Assembly (NCBI GenBank): GCA_937901255.1
Contig: CALCHN010000065.1
Span: forward strand, 1 to 64,000
DNA length: 64,000 nucleotides
Direction of reading: 5' to 3'
Source: an uncultured Flavobacteriales bacterium
GTDB taxonomy: Bacteria > Bacteroidota > Bacteroidia > Flavobacteriales_E > Vicingaceae
Made by a program: the position numbers and the translations under genes. How positions within the stretch are numbered: position 1 is the stretch's first letter; each line of letters begins with the position of its first letter. Under the pieces are notes generated by a model, which had not been told where the DNA came from, searched no databases, and saw only the letters and a list, made by a program, of their open reading frames with translations. Below, one piece after another: positions 1 to 6,131 of the stretch.

Positions 1-142
1 GTTTTTTTGTAGTTCAAGGATTGCTTACTGCAAGCCCTCGCTAAATTGTAACCACTAGAAAACGATTAAATTAATCAAAGGTCGGTCTGCGTCATAGTGA
101 GCTTTTTCTAAATTTCAAACTCTAATTTCTAATCTCTAATTT

Positions 143-183
143 CATAAACTTATAACCTCATAAACTTATAACCTCATAAACTA
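143..183. repeat. 16-bp tandem repeat, about 2.6 copies
   Basis: The unit CATAAACTTATAACCT occurs at 143-158 and 159-174, followed by a partial third copy to 183. It lies in the AT-rich stretch downstream of the Na/Pi symporter gene. The preceding bases (about 119-142) are a low-complexity run built from CTAATTTCT-like words that reappears near 15205-15230. No coding capacity is seen in 1-208. Confidence 0.8.
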
Positions 184-208
184 ACGCCTATCGCCTAACG
201 TCTATCCC

Positions 209-1900
209 CTATATCTCCCCAACCACTCCTTCTGTTACGTTAATAACGTGGTCGCCAACTTTTTCTAGTGAGTTGAAAATATCATTGTAGATGGCTGCAT
301 TTTTGAAATTATATGCTCCTTGTTCTACGTTTTTGAAATGCTCTTTTCGTAATTTTTTTCTAAAGGCATTGAGTTTTTGTTCTGCTTCTACGGCTTCTTT
401 TTTAGTTACTAAAGCGTAGTTGGTTTTAAGGTTTTTATTCATTACCACCAAGGTTTCATCTAAGATGTCAAACATTTCTAAAATGTTTTTTCTTTGATCG
501 GGGGTAAACCAAATTTTCTCCTCAAATTTTCTCTCTAACACTTTAGATATCTGATAAAAAATATCTCCAATTCGTTCTAAATCTCCAATTATGCTTAACA
601 TTCCTCTTATCTGTAAAGAAGATTCTTCACTCATTTCTCGTTGCGAAATTTTGGCTAAATAATCGGCAACATCTCTTTCTATATCATCAGTAATATCTTC
701 GTACTTTTTAATTTTTTCGAGCAGTTTATAAACATTTTTAGGGTTTTGCTCTAACAATAAAGTAGATGTATGTTCTTTCATTCGGTGAGTTAACTTACCA
801 AATTTAGCTATTTCTTTTTGAGCCTCAACTATAGACATTTCGGGCGTAGCCATAATTCCAGTACTGATATGTTCTAGTCTGAATTCTTCGTCTGTTTCTC
901 CCCTAGATTTAATTGTTTTAGTAGCTAATCTTACTAATTGAGGGATAAACCAAACCATAATGGCCACATTTACAATGTTATATCCTGAATGGAATAAGGC
1001 AATACCTATTGGAGCTCCTAAAGAAGCATAAATAGAATCTGTATGGAACAAGTTGGTAGTAATGTTGTCTAAGATATCTACTATTGGAAAAACAGAAAGA
1101 GCAATTACCATCCAAATTAATCCGAAAATATTTACCAATGAGTGAATACGAGCCGAACGTTTGGCAAATACGTTACCCGAAACAGAAGCAATTTCTGTAT
1201 TAATGGTTCTTCCAAAATTTTGTCCTAATACTAATGGAATAGCTACTTCAAAAGAAATGATTCCGTTAAAACAAAGCACTTGTGTAAATACTATTGATGC
1301 ACTAGATGATTGTAAAATTAAGGTTAGAAAAACACCTATTAACACAAAAAATATATTGCTAAAAAAGCCTAAGGAAGTTTCCTGAAAAGAAGAGAAAACC
1401 GTATCAACTCCATTTAAGTTAGGCACACTATTTATAAGTTCAGAAAGTCCTAAAAACAATAGTGCTAACCCAAAAATAAGCTCGCCAATATATTTTAGTT
1501 TGTTTTTTCCTGAGAAAATTAAAGGAGTTCCTATTGCAAAGATAATAAGGTAAATAATAGAAAAGTTGGCATTGAAACCAAAAACAGAAACTAACCACGA
1601 AATTACTGTTGTACCGATGTTAGCACCAAGCATTATACTAACCGATTCGGCAAGAGTAATAAGTCCTGTATTTACAAAACTTACTGCCATTACGGTGGTA
1701 GATGATGATGAAAAAATTAATGAAGTAATGATAAAACCAGCAATGATGCCCAACAGCCGGTTTTTAGTCATTAGGTTAAACAGTTGCTTTAAAAATGAGC
1801 CAAAAGATTTCTGGACGCTCTCGCTCATGGTTTTAATTCCGAAAATGAATAATCCTAATGCTCCAATTATTCTGAGTGTATCTATAAATGAAATTTCCAT
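209..1900 (-). CDS. Na+/phosphate symporter (PNaS/NptA family) with C-terminal PhoU-like domain
   Basis: This 563-aa protein probably imports inorganic phosphate with sodium across the inner membrane. The N-terminal ~330 residues hold two inverted transporter repeats. Their hallmarks are SSSSTT (64-69) with GANIGTT (92-98), and QSSSA (197-201) with GQNFGRTIN (226-234). Residues ~345-560 are charged and helical and resemble PhoU, the usual NptA-type architecture. The first QSSS element has F in place of Q, a mild departure. It is the last gene of the minus-strand phosphate block, 192 bp after the PiT-type gene, so it may depend on read-through or on an unseen promoter in that gap. Family assignment is firm; substrate is inferred from family and context. 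Confidence 0.9.
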   Translation of the reverse strand: MEISFIDTLRIIGALGLFIFGIKTMSESVQKSFGSFLKQLFNLMTKNRLLGIIAGFIITSLIFSSSSTTVMAVSFVNTGLITLAESVSIMLGANIGTTVISWLVSVFGFNANFSIIYLIIFAIGTPLIFSGKNKLKYIGELIFGLALLFLGLSELINSVPNLNGVDTVFSSFQETSLGFFSNIFFVLIGVFLTLILQSSSASIVFTQVLCFNGIISFEVAIPLVLGQNFGRTINTEIASVSGNVFAKRSARIHSLVNIFGLIWMVIALSVFPIVDILDNITTNLFHTDSIYASLGAPIGIALFHSGYNIVNVAIMVWFIPQLVRLATKTIKSRGETDEEFRLEHISTGIMATPEMSIVEAQKEIAKFGKLTHRMKEHTSTLLLEQNPKNVYKLLEKIKKYEDITDDIERDVADYLAKISQREMSEESSLQIRGMLSIIGDLERIGDIFYQISKVLERKFEEKIWFTPDQRKNILEMFDILDETLVVMNKNLKTNYALVTKKEAVEAEQKLNAFRKKLRKEHFKNVEQGAYNFKNAAIYNDIFNSLEKVGDHVINVTEGVVGEI

Positions 1901-1924
1901 CTCTTTGTTTCTTTGCTAAGGGAT

Positions 1925-2070
1925 AAGTTCAAAATAACTTCAACGTTTTAACTCGTTCTTTTAAATTTGTACTACTTTGTTTTCTCGTTAAATAGCCCTG
2001 CTATTCGCCTCAAAAACATCTTGTCTAAATTCAAAATAACTTCGCTAATTCCGTAAACTTATTTTGAACA
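1925..2070. repeat. Intergenic segment with three copies of TTCAAAATAA(C/G)TT and a small hairpin
   Basis: The word TTCAAAATAACTT occurs at 1928-1940 and 2030-2042, and inverted (AA-C-TTATTTTGAA) at about 2057-2069, so the segment is bracketed by an inverted pair. AATAGC-CCT-GCTATT near 1991-2005 forms a short perfect hairpin. It may be an intergenic repeat family or a regulatory region for the downstream Na/Pi symporter gene. No TGTTAA Pho-type repeat was found here. Confidence 0.4.
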
Positions 2071-2092
2071 TCTCCCTAAAAATTAATTTATT

Positions 2093-3211
2093 TTACCAAC
2101 CAAAATATACTACCAATTCTTGTTGAATGCTTTCGTTTACTGCTATTGCAAGCACTACAGAAATTATCAACCCTAATGTGGCATATCCTAAATCTTTAAA
2201 AATCATTTTTACTGTTCCCAACAAGGTTTTATCAGCATCAGTACTTTTGGATAACATCATTGCTAATTCTCTACCTCCTAATAACCCTAAAAATATCCAA
2301 GTGGTACTCATAGGAATATTGCTCCACTCTTTAAATACAAATAATATAAAAGTATAAACTAAGTCGATAATACTTGCCGATCTTACATCTACTGTTTGCG
2401 ATTTTTCGGTAATAATTTTTTGAATTTTATCTCCTCTCATATAGAACAATACGCCTAATCCGAAGAAAATAAAGGATGCAAAAACAATAAAATCTACTAA
2501 GGTTAAACTTCTGTTTAGATAAATAGCAATATTAGCCGCATCATGTGTAATCCATATACTCCATAGCCAACCGCTTATTAACCACTGAGCCAATCTCCAA
2601 GCTGGATGAGGCTCTCCTTTAACCAATTTTTTTATTAATCCTGCTAATAAATACCAAACAATCATTGCCACTGCAAAAGCCAAGAAATAACCAATTAAAC
2701 TTTTTTGAGCTACCCCTATAATACCATCGGCACTAGAGCTAAAACAGCTTAACAACATAAAAGTTGTAGAAACAGGCATTCGCATTCGGGTAATTAGCAA
2801 CAGTACTACCGGAGCAATAATTTGCAAAAAGTGAAATTGTGTTGGAGATTCAGAAAAACCTTTAGATGCTAATCGTTGGTAAGACACATCACCATCATAA
2901 ATTATCCAGCTGTATAATACTGTGGCTACAAATATACCTCCAATGTAGAGCCATAGTTTCCACCATTTAACTTCTGAGTTGGAAGCTATAAAAGTTCCTA
3001 TGGTTTGTATAGAATCATTAGCTATTGCTGAATATCCGGCAAACATAAAGCCTATCCACATCGCTATTTTTGGGTAAGGATAAAATATTGCAGCAATTAC
3101 TACAAAAGCTGCTAATAGCCTTAAAAATGTTTTTTCTTGAAGACCAAATAATATAAGCGATTCGTATCTTTTTTCTCCAATAAGTTGTGATGCTAAACTA
3201 ATTTTTGCCAT
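2093..3211 (-). CDS. PiT-family inorganic phosphate transporter
   Basis: This 372-aa polytopic protein has the internal duplication of the PiT family. Half one carries A-N-D (64-66, in AIANDSIQTIGT) and MPVSTT (145-150); half two carries THDAAN (222-227) and PMSTT (299-303). These match the GANDVANA and PVSTT signatures of PiT symporters, so proton- or sodium-coupled phosphate uptake through the inner membrane is the likely role. It is shorter than many PiT proteins and its signature residues are drifted. It lies 23 bp downstream of the aquaporin-fold gene with no room for a promoter, so both are probably read from the Pho-box promoter at 4027-4071. Confidence 0.8.
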   Translation of the reverse strand: MAKISLASQLIGEKRYESLILFGLQEKTFLRLLAAFVVIAAIFYPYPKIAMWIGFMFAGYSAIANDSIQTIGTFIASNSEVKWWKLWLYIGGIFVATVLYSWIIYDGDVSYQRLASKGFSESPTQFHFLQIIAPVVLLLITRMRMPVSTTFMLLSCFSSSADGIIGVAQKSLIGYFLAFAVAMIVWYLLAGLIKKLVKGEPHPAWRLAQWLISGWLWSIWITHDAANIAIYLNRSLTLVDFIVFASFIFFGLGVLFYMRGDKIQKIITEKSQTVDVRSASIIDLVYTFILFVFKEWSNIPMSTTWIFLGLLGGRELAMMLSKSTDADKTLLGTVKMIFKDLGYATLGLIISVVLAIAVNESIQQELVVYFGW

Positions 3212-3234
3212 CTGTTTTTATGCTTTAAAAAAAA

Positions 3235-3990
3235 TTATTTTCTGTAAGTTAATACCCTTGGTTTAATGTAAAAGAAAATCAATAATACTGCTACAATTGG
3301 AGCAATTATATGATTCAACAAAACAAAACCAACTGATTGGTCTGCAATGGTTTGATTTCCTAATAAATCATAGAACAAATACCCAAAAGGATTGAGTGCC
3401 GAAGTGTTAGCAAAAAAAGCTGTTGCTGCAAAAAGCACCATATAAAAAACACTTAAGTAAATTGTTCCGGCTAATTGCTTGGATTTAAACAATACCCTAA
3501 TCATGTAAAATCCATAACACAATATGGAAGCGGTTGCTGCATTAACAAACACCAACAGAGCATTATCTCCCATATTTATCAGTTGTAAATCTTCAATTTG
3601 AACACTGGTAGTAAGTTCGTTAATTGAATTAAAAATTAGCACCCCGAAAAAAGCTCCTATTATTTGAGCTGGAATTTTGTGTAGTAAAATTTGTGGATTT
3701 CTTCTTCTTAAAGAAGTAATTAAGGTGATAAATGGAATAATATGAATTCTGTAAGTATGAAAAGGAATGTATATGGCTGCAAAAAATGTTAATCCGATAG
3801 AAAAAGATAACATAATATAATCTTTATGAAAACTCTCTGATAGGTATCTGCTTATAAAAGTAAAGTATAATGCAGAAAAAATGGTTGATGCAATTAATTC
3901 TGCAATTGCGTTTAAAAATACTGTTCTCGATTTTAATTTATTTTTTAAAACCTGTCTCTTACTTTCTGATTTACTTATGGTTGTATCCAT
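3235..3990 (-). CDS. Divergent aquaporin (MIP)-fold membrane protein lacking both NPA motifs
   Basis: This is a 251-aa protein with about six membrane segments. The order of motifs follows the MIP family: an A-E-L-I start to helix 1 (30-33), HIIPFITL (83-90) where aquaporins have HxNPAVTL, then I-P-A-Q-I-I-G-A-F-F-G (106-116) matching the Y/I-x-x-A-Q-x-x-G-A-x-x-G helix, and ALNPFGYLF (198-206) in place of the second NPAR. Thus the first NPA reads I-P-F (85-87) and the second N-P-F (200-202), and the selectivity-filter Arg after the second motif is absent. Classic water selectivity is unlikely. It heads an operon with the PiT gene behind a putative Pho box, so a phosphate-, arsenic- or polyol-linked role is possible but inferred. 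Confidence 0.65.
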   Translation of the reverse strand: MDTTISKSESKRQVLKNKLKSRTVFLNAIAELIASTIFSALYFTFISRYLSESFHKDYIMLSFSIGLTFFAAIYIPFHTYRIHIIPFITLITSLRRRNPQILLHKIPAQIIGAFFGVLIFNSINELTTSVQIEDLQLINMGDNALLVFVNAATASILCYGFYMIRVLFKSKQLAGTIYLSVFYMVLFAATAFFANTSALNPFGYLFYDLLGNQTIADQSVGFVLLNHIIAPIVAVLLIFFYIKPRVLTYRK

Positions 3991-4026
3991 TTTAAAACTT
4001 GCTAAATTTCTTTGATTTTATTAATT

Positions 4027-4034
4027 CAAAAGTA
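4027..4034 (-). promoter_or_regulatory. TAnnTTTG-type -7 element for the aquaporin-fold/PiT operon
   Basis: On the minus strand the sequence reads TACTTTTG, a perfect match to the Bacteroidota TAnnTTTG element, 36 bp upstream of the start codon at 3990. The identical octamer precedes the porin gene. No TTTG -33 element is present at the right distance; its place is taken by the TGTTAA repeats at 4055-4071, which suggests activator dependence. Confidence 0.6.
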
Positions 4035-4054
4035 AGTTGGGAATTCATCATCAA

Positions 4055-4071
4055 TGTTAAGATAATGTTAA
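4055..4071 (-). promoter_or_regulatory. Putative Pho box (two TGTTAA half-sites, 11-bp period)
   Basis: On the plus strand TGTTAA occurs at 4055-4060 and 4066-4071, separated by five bases. That is the 11-bp direct-repeat geometry of PhoB/PhoP boxes (on the transcribed strand TTAACA, the half-site known from Bacillus PhoP). The near edge is exactly 20 bp from the -7 element at 4027-4034, the same gap as at the porin promoter. Confidence 0.6.
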
Positions 4072-4087
4072 CATATAAAGAAGAAAC

Positions 4088-5323
4088 CTAGAAATTTACT
4101 TGTGCCTGAAATCTAAACAAAGTTCCTTTTTGTCTATTTTCTATATTTACAGCGTCTTCAAACCTTCTGTCAGAACCAACATACATCACTACTAATTCAA
4201 AATTTTTGTTTGGTTGCCATTCAATACCAAGTTCCAACTCTCTAACAGTATAACTTCTGGCATCTCTTTCGTGTTTTTTTCCTCCATCATAATAATGCCC
4301 TCTAACAAAAGGAATTAAAACTTGAGATTTAATGTGTTTTTTGTAACTTAAGGTTACATAACCACCCTGTAAATCCTGAATTTCTATAGCATCTGTTTTT
4401 TTATTATACTCTGGTCCTCTACCAACATTGTATTCAGCCTGAATTCCGAATGGCTGAGGGTACAACACAAAAGAAGCTGCAGCTCTTTCATCTATATAGG
4501 TTAAACTATTATTAACTTTTACTCCAGGGCTAATTTTTGAAGCACTCAACACATACTTTCCTGTATAAGCCTGAATTCCGGGTTCAATTATTTGATTTCC
4601 TATTTGAAAAGGATAACTTAAACGAGCAACAATGTGCTTTTGATTGTTCAACTCAGGACTATTGGCTGTTTGTCCGTTGTACGCTCCTAAACCAAATACA
4701 CCATAATTTCCTGAATGTTTTAAGCCATTTTTAGAAATGTAAAGCATTCTTTCTTGAGCTTTTTTTGGTGTCCAATAGAAAAACACCCCCATATCACGCT
4801 CATTTTTTACAGCACTGTTCAATCCATCATGTCTATCTAGCGGCAATCTGTTAGAACTCGATTGCATATTTTCAAAACCAAAAGGAATTTTACTCTGCCC
4901 TACTCTAAACCTAAAAACATTGTCTTTATCAATTCCTAAATCAATATAAGCATCTCTTAATTGACCAGAATTTAAAGAGCCTCCAACAGAACTTGCAAAA
5001 TCTGGTTGAATATAAAAATAAACACGTTCATTTAATTGTCCGAAAAAAATGATACGAATACGTCTCATAGAAAAAGCATTTTTATCACCGCCCCAAGTTC
5101 CATCACATTGCTCACATTTTAAGTCAGGATTAGTTTCTGCCAACCCATTATATCGAGCTTGAGCATATCCTCTTATAGAAAACTTTTCAAACCATTTTTT
5201 TTTTACTTCTTCATTTGTAGTGTTACTAGGTTGAAACTTAACAATGCTATCATTTTGTGCTACCAAACTCATCGATAAGCCAACCAAATATCCTAAAAAA
5301 ATTAATCTTAAATTAATATTCAT
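4088..5323 (-). CDS. Phosphate-selective porin, OprP/OprO family
   Basis: This 411-aa outer-membrane protein has a signal peptide (MNINLRLIFLGYLVGLSMSLVAQ) and a beta-barrel body with the OprP/OprO (PF07396-type) pattern: RRIRIIFFGQLNERVYFYIQPDFA near the first strands, an RDAYIDLG segment, a FRVGQSKIPFGFE strand and a terminal aromatic barrel strand ending in F (RFQAQVNF). It should form a trimeric anion channel feeding phosphate to the periplasm for the transporters encoded downstream. An unusual Cys pair (CEQC) lies near residue 70. The start is supported by the signal peptide and by the promoter and Pho box at 5393-5459. It is 97 bp upstream of the aquaporin-fold gene, which has its own promoter. 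Confidence 0.88.
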   Translation of the reverse strand: MNINLRLIFLGYLVGLSMSLVAQNDSIVKFQPSNTTNEEVKKKWFEKFSIRGYAQARYNGLAETNPDLKCEQCDGTWGGDKNAFSMRRIRIIFFGQLNERVYFYIQPDFASSVGGSLNSGQLRDAYIDLGIDKDNVFRFRVGQSKIPFGFENMQSSSNRLPLDRHDGLNSAVKNERDMGVFFYWTPKKAQERMLYISKNGLKHSGNYGVFGLGAYNGQTANSPELNNQKHIVARLSYPFQIGNQIIEPGIQAYTGKYVLSASKISPGVKVNNSLTYIDERAAASFVLYPQPFGIQAEYNVGRGPEYNKKTDAIEIQDLQGGYVTLSYKKHIKSQVLIPFVRGHYYDGGKKHERDARSYTVRELELGIEWQPNKNFELVVMYVGSDRRFEDAVNIENRQKGTLFRFQAQVNF

Positions 5324-5392
5324 TACTTACTTTAATTTATTGTTAACTACGTTTTCTTTATATAAAATACATATTACTAATTTTAATGGCGA

Positions 5393-5400
5393 CAAAAGTA
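5393..5400 (-). promoter_or_regulatory. TAnnTTTG-type -7 element of the porin gene
   Basis: The minus strand reads TACTTTTG, 69 bp upstream of the porin start codon. It is identical to the element at 4027-4034. The 20 bp upstream contain no clear TTTG -33 box, and the Pho-like repeats begin directly after them. Confidence 0.6.
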
Positions 5401-5420
5401 GCGGTAGAATCTAACGCAAG

Positions 5421-5459
5421 TGTTAACCAAATAAAAAAGTAATGTTAAGTTAATGTTAA
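5421..5459 (-). promoter_or_regulatory. Putative Pho box with four 11-bp-spaced half-sites, one degenerate
   Basis: TGTTAA (plus-strand reading) occurs at 5421-5426, 5443-5448 and 5454-5459. The 11-bp register position 5432-5437 holds the degenerate TAAAAA. The near edge is 20 bp from the -7 element at 5393-5400. Direct repeats with one-helical-turn spacing next to a weak -33 region are the usual layout for PhoB/PhoP-type activators, and the gene controlled is a phosphate porin. Confidence 0.65.
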
Positions 5460-5480
5460 GCAGCTTAATTTATCATTAAT

Positions 5481-5517
5481 AAAAAAAGCCTCTGATATTT
5501 CTATCAAAGGCTTTTTT
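5481..5517 (-). terminator. Rho-independent terminator after tRNA-Cys
   Basis: AAAAAAGCCTCTGATA pairs with TATCAAAGGCTTTTTT around a short loop, with A and T tracts on either side. It follows the tRNA-Cys gene on the minus strand directly. Confidence 0.75.
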
Positions 5518-5519
5518 GG

Positions 5520-5590
5520 AGGTCCCGAGCGGATTCGAACCGCTGTACAAGGTTTTGCAGACCTCTGCCTAACCGCTCGGCCACAGGACC
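5520..5590 (-). tRNA. tRNA-Cys (GCA)
   Basis: Read on the minus strand, the acceptor arm GGTCCTG pairs with CGGGACC, the anticodon loop contains GCA (in TCTGCAAA), and the T-loop reads GGTTCGAATCC. The discriminator base is U, typical of tRNA-Cys. The next three bases are CCA, so the CCA end may be encoded, although this could be chance. A TAAATTTG promoter element lies at 5607-5614 (minus strand) and a terminator follows. Confidence 0.95.
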
Positions 5591-5678
5591 TTTTTTTAAG
5601 AGAGTGCAAATTTAATATATTTTTTCTTACACACCAACTAATATCTTCATTCAAATAAATTATCATTAATAAAATAAG

Positions 5679-5686
5679 TAACTTTG
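5679..5686 (+). promoter_or_regulatory. TAnnTTTG promoter element of the His-rich gene and TonB receptor
   Basis: TAACTTTG ends 10 bp before the ATG at 5697, so the transcript would have a very short leader. This supports the chosen start of the small gene and the view that it heads the unit. Confidence 0.55.
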
Positions 5687-5696
5687 TAATGATTTT

Positions 5697-6023
5697 ATGA
5701 ATCGCATAAAGCAACATATCAGTCTATTACTTATCATTGCTATTTCCTACGCTTATTTAGGAAGAACGGTTCACGAATTATTTTTTCATCATGAAGGTGT
5801 ACATTGCGATGCAAAAACCGAAAAACACTTTCACCATGTTGAACACGAACAAGAAGATTTAGTTTGTACATTCAACTTTTCTGTATCGCATGAAGCAACT
5901 AATAAAAATTACCAATTCTTTAGTTTCTTAAACGAAAAAACCATTATTAGTGAATACTTAACGGTTTTCATTAATAAACACACGAATAAAAATACGCCAC
6001 TCAGAGGGCCGCCCACCGCTTAA
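5697..6023 (+). CDS. Small His-rich exported protein upstream of TonB receptor
   Basis: This 108-aa protein has an N-terminal hydrophobic segment (residues ~8-22) that could be a signal anchor. His-rich stretches follow: H-E-L-F-F-H-H-E-G-V-H and H-F-H-H-V-E-H. There are two Cys (in VHCD and LVCTF) and the C-terminal tail reads LRGPPTA. Similar short proteins ending in RGPP-like tails precede metal-type TonB receptors in other Bacteroidota, from memory. The His/Cys content suggests metal binding in the periplasm, possibly as a sensor or chaperone for the receptor. Precise function is unknown. The receptor gene follows after a gap containing a hairpin (6030-6053). Confidence 0.7.
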   Translation: MNRIKQHISLLLIIAISYAYLGRTVHELFFHHEGVHCDAKTEKHFHHVEHEQEDLVCTFNFSVSHEATNKNYQFFSFLNEKTIISEYLTVFINKHTNKNTPLRGPPTA

Positions 6024-6029
6024 ATCATC

Positions 6030-6053
6030 CCGAAAAACATCCCGATTTTTCGG
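6030..6053 (+). other. Hairpin between the His-rich gene and the TonB receptor
   Basis: CCGAAAAA (6030-6037) pairs perfectly with TTTTTCGG (6046-6053) around an 8-base loop. There is no run of T directly after it, so it is not a standard terminator. It could process or stabilise the mRNA, or attenuate read-through into the receptor gene. Confidence 0.4.
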
Positions 6054-6131
6054 CACATTAAAAAATCAATCTTTTTTATGTTCCTACTGCATGTTGCTTT
6101 TGGAACAAAATTCATGTTTAAACTATTCAAA

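Noticed and set aside
5445..5717. 90-aa frame across the tRNA-Cys region
   Set aside because: It runs through a tRNA gene and its terminator, so it cannot be a normal gene.
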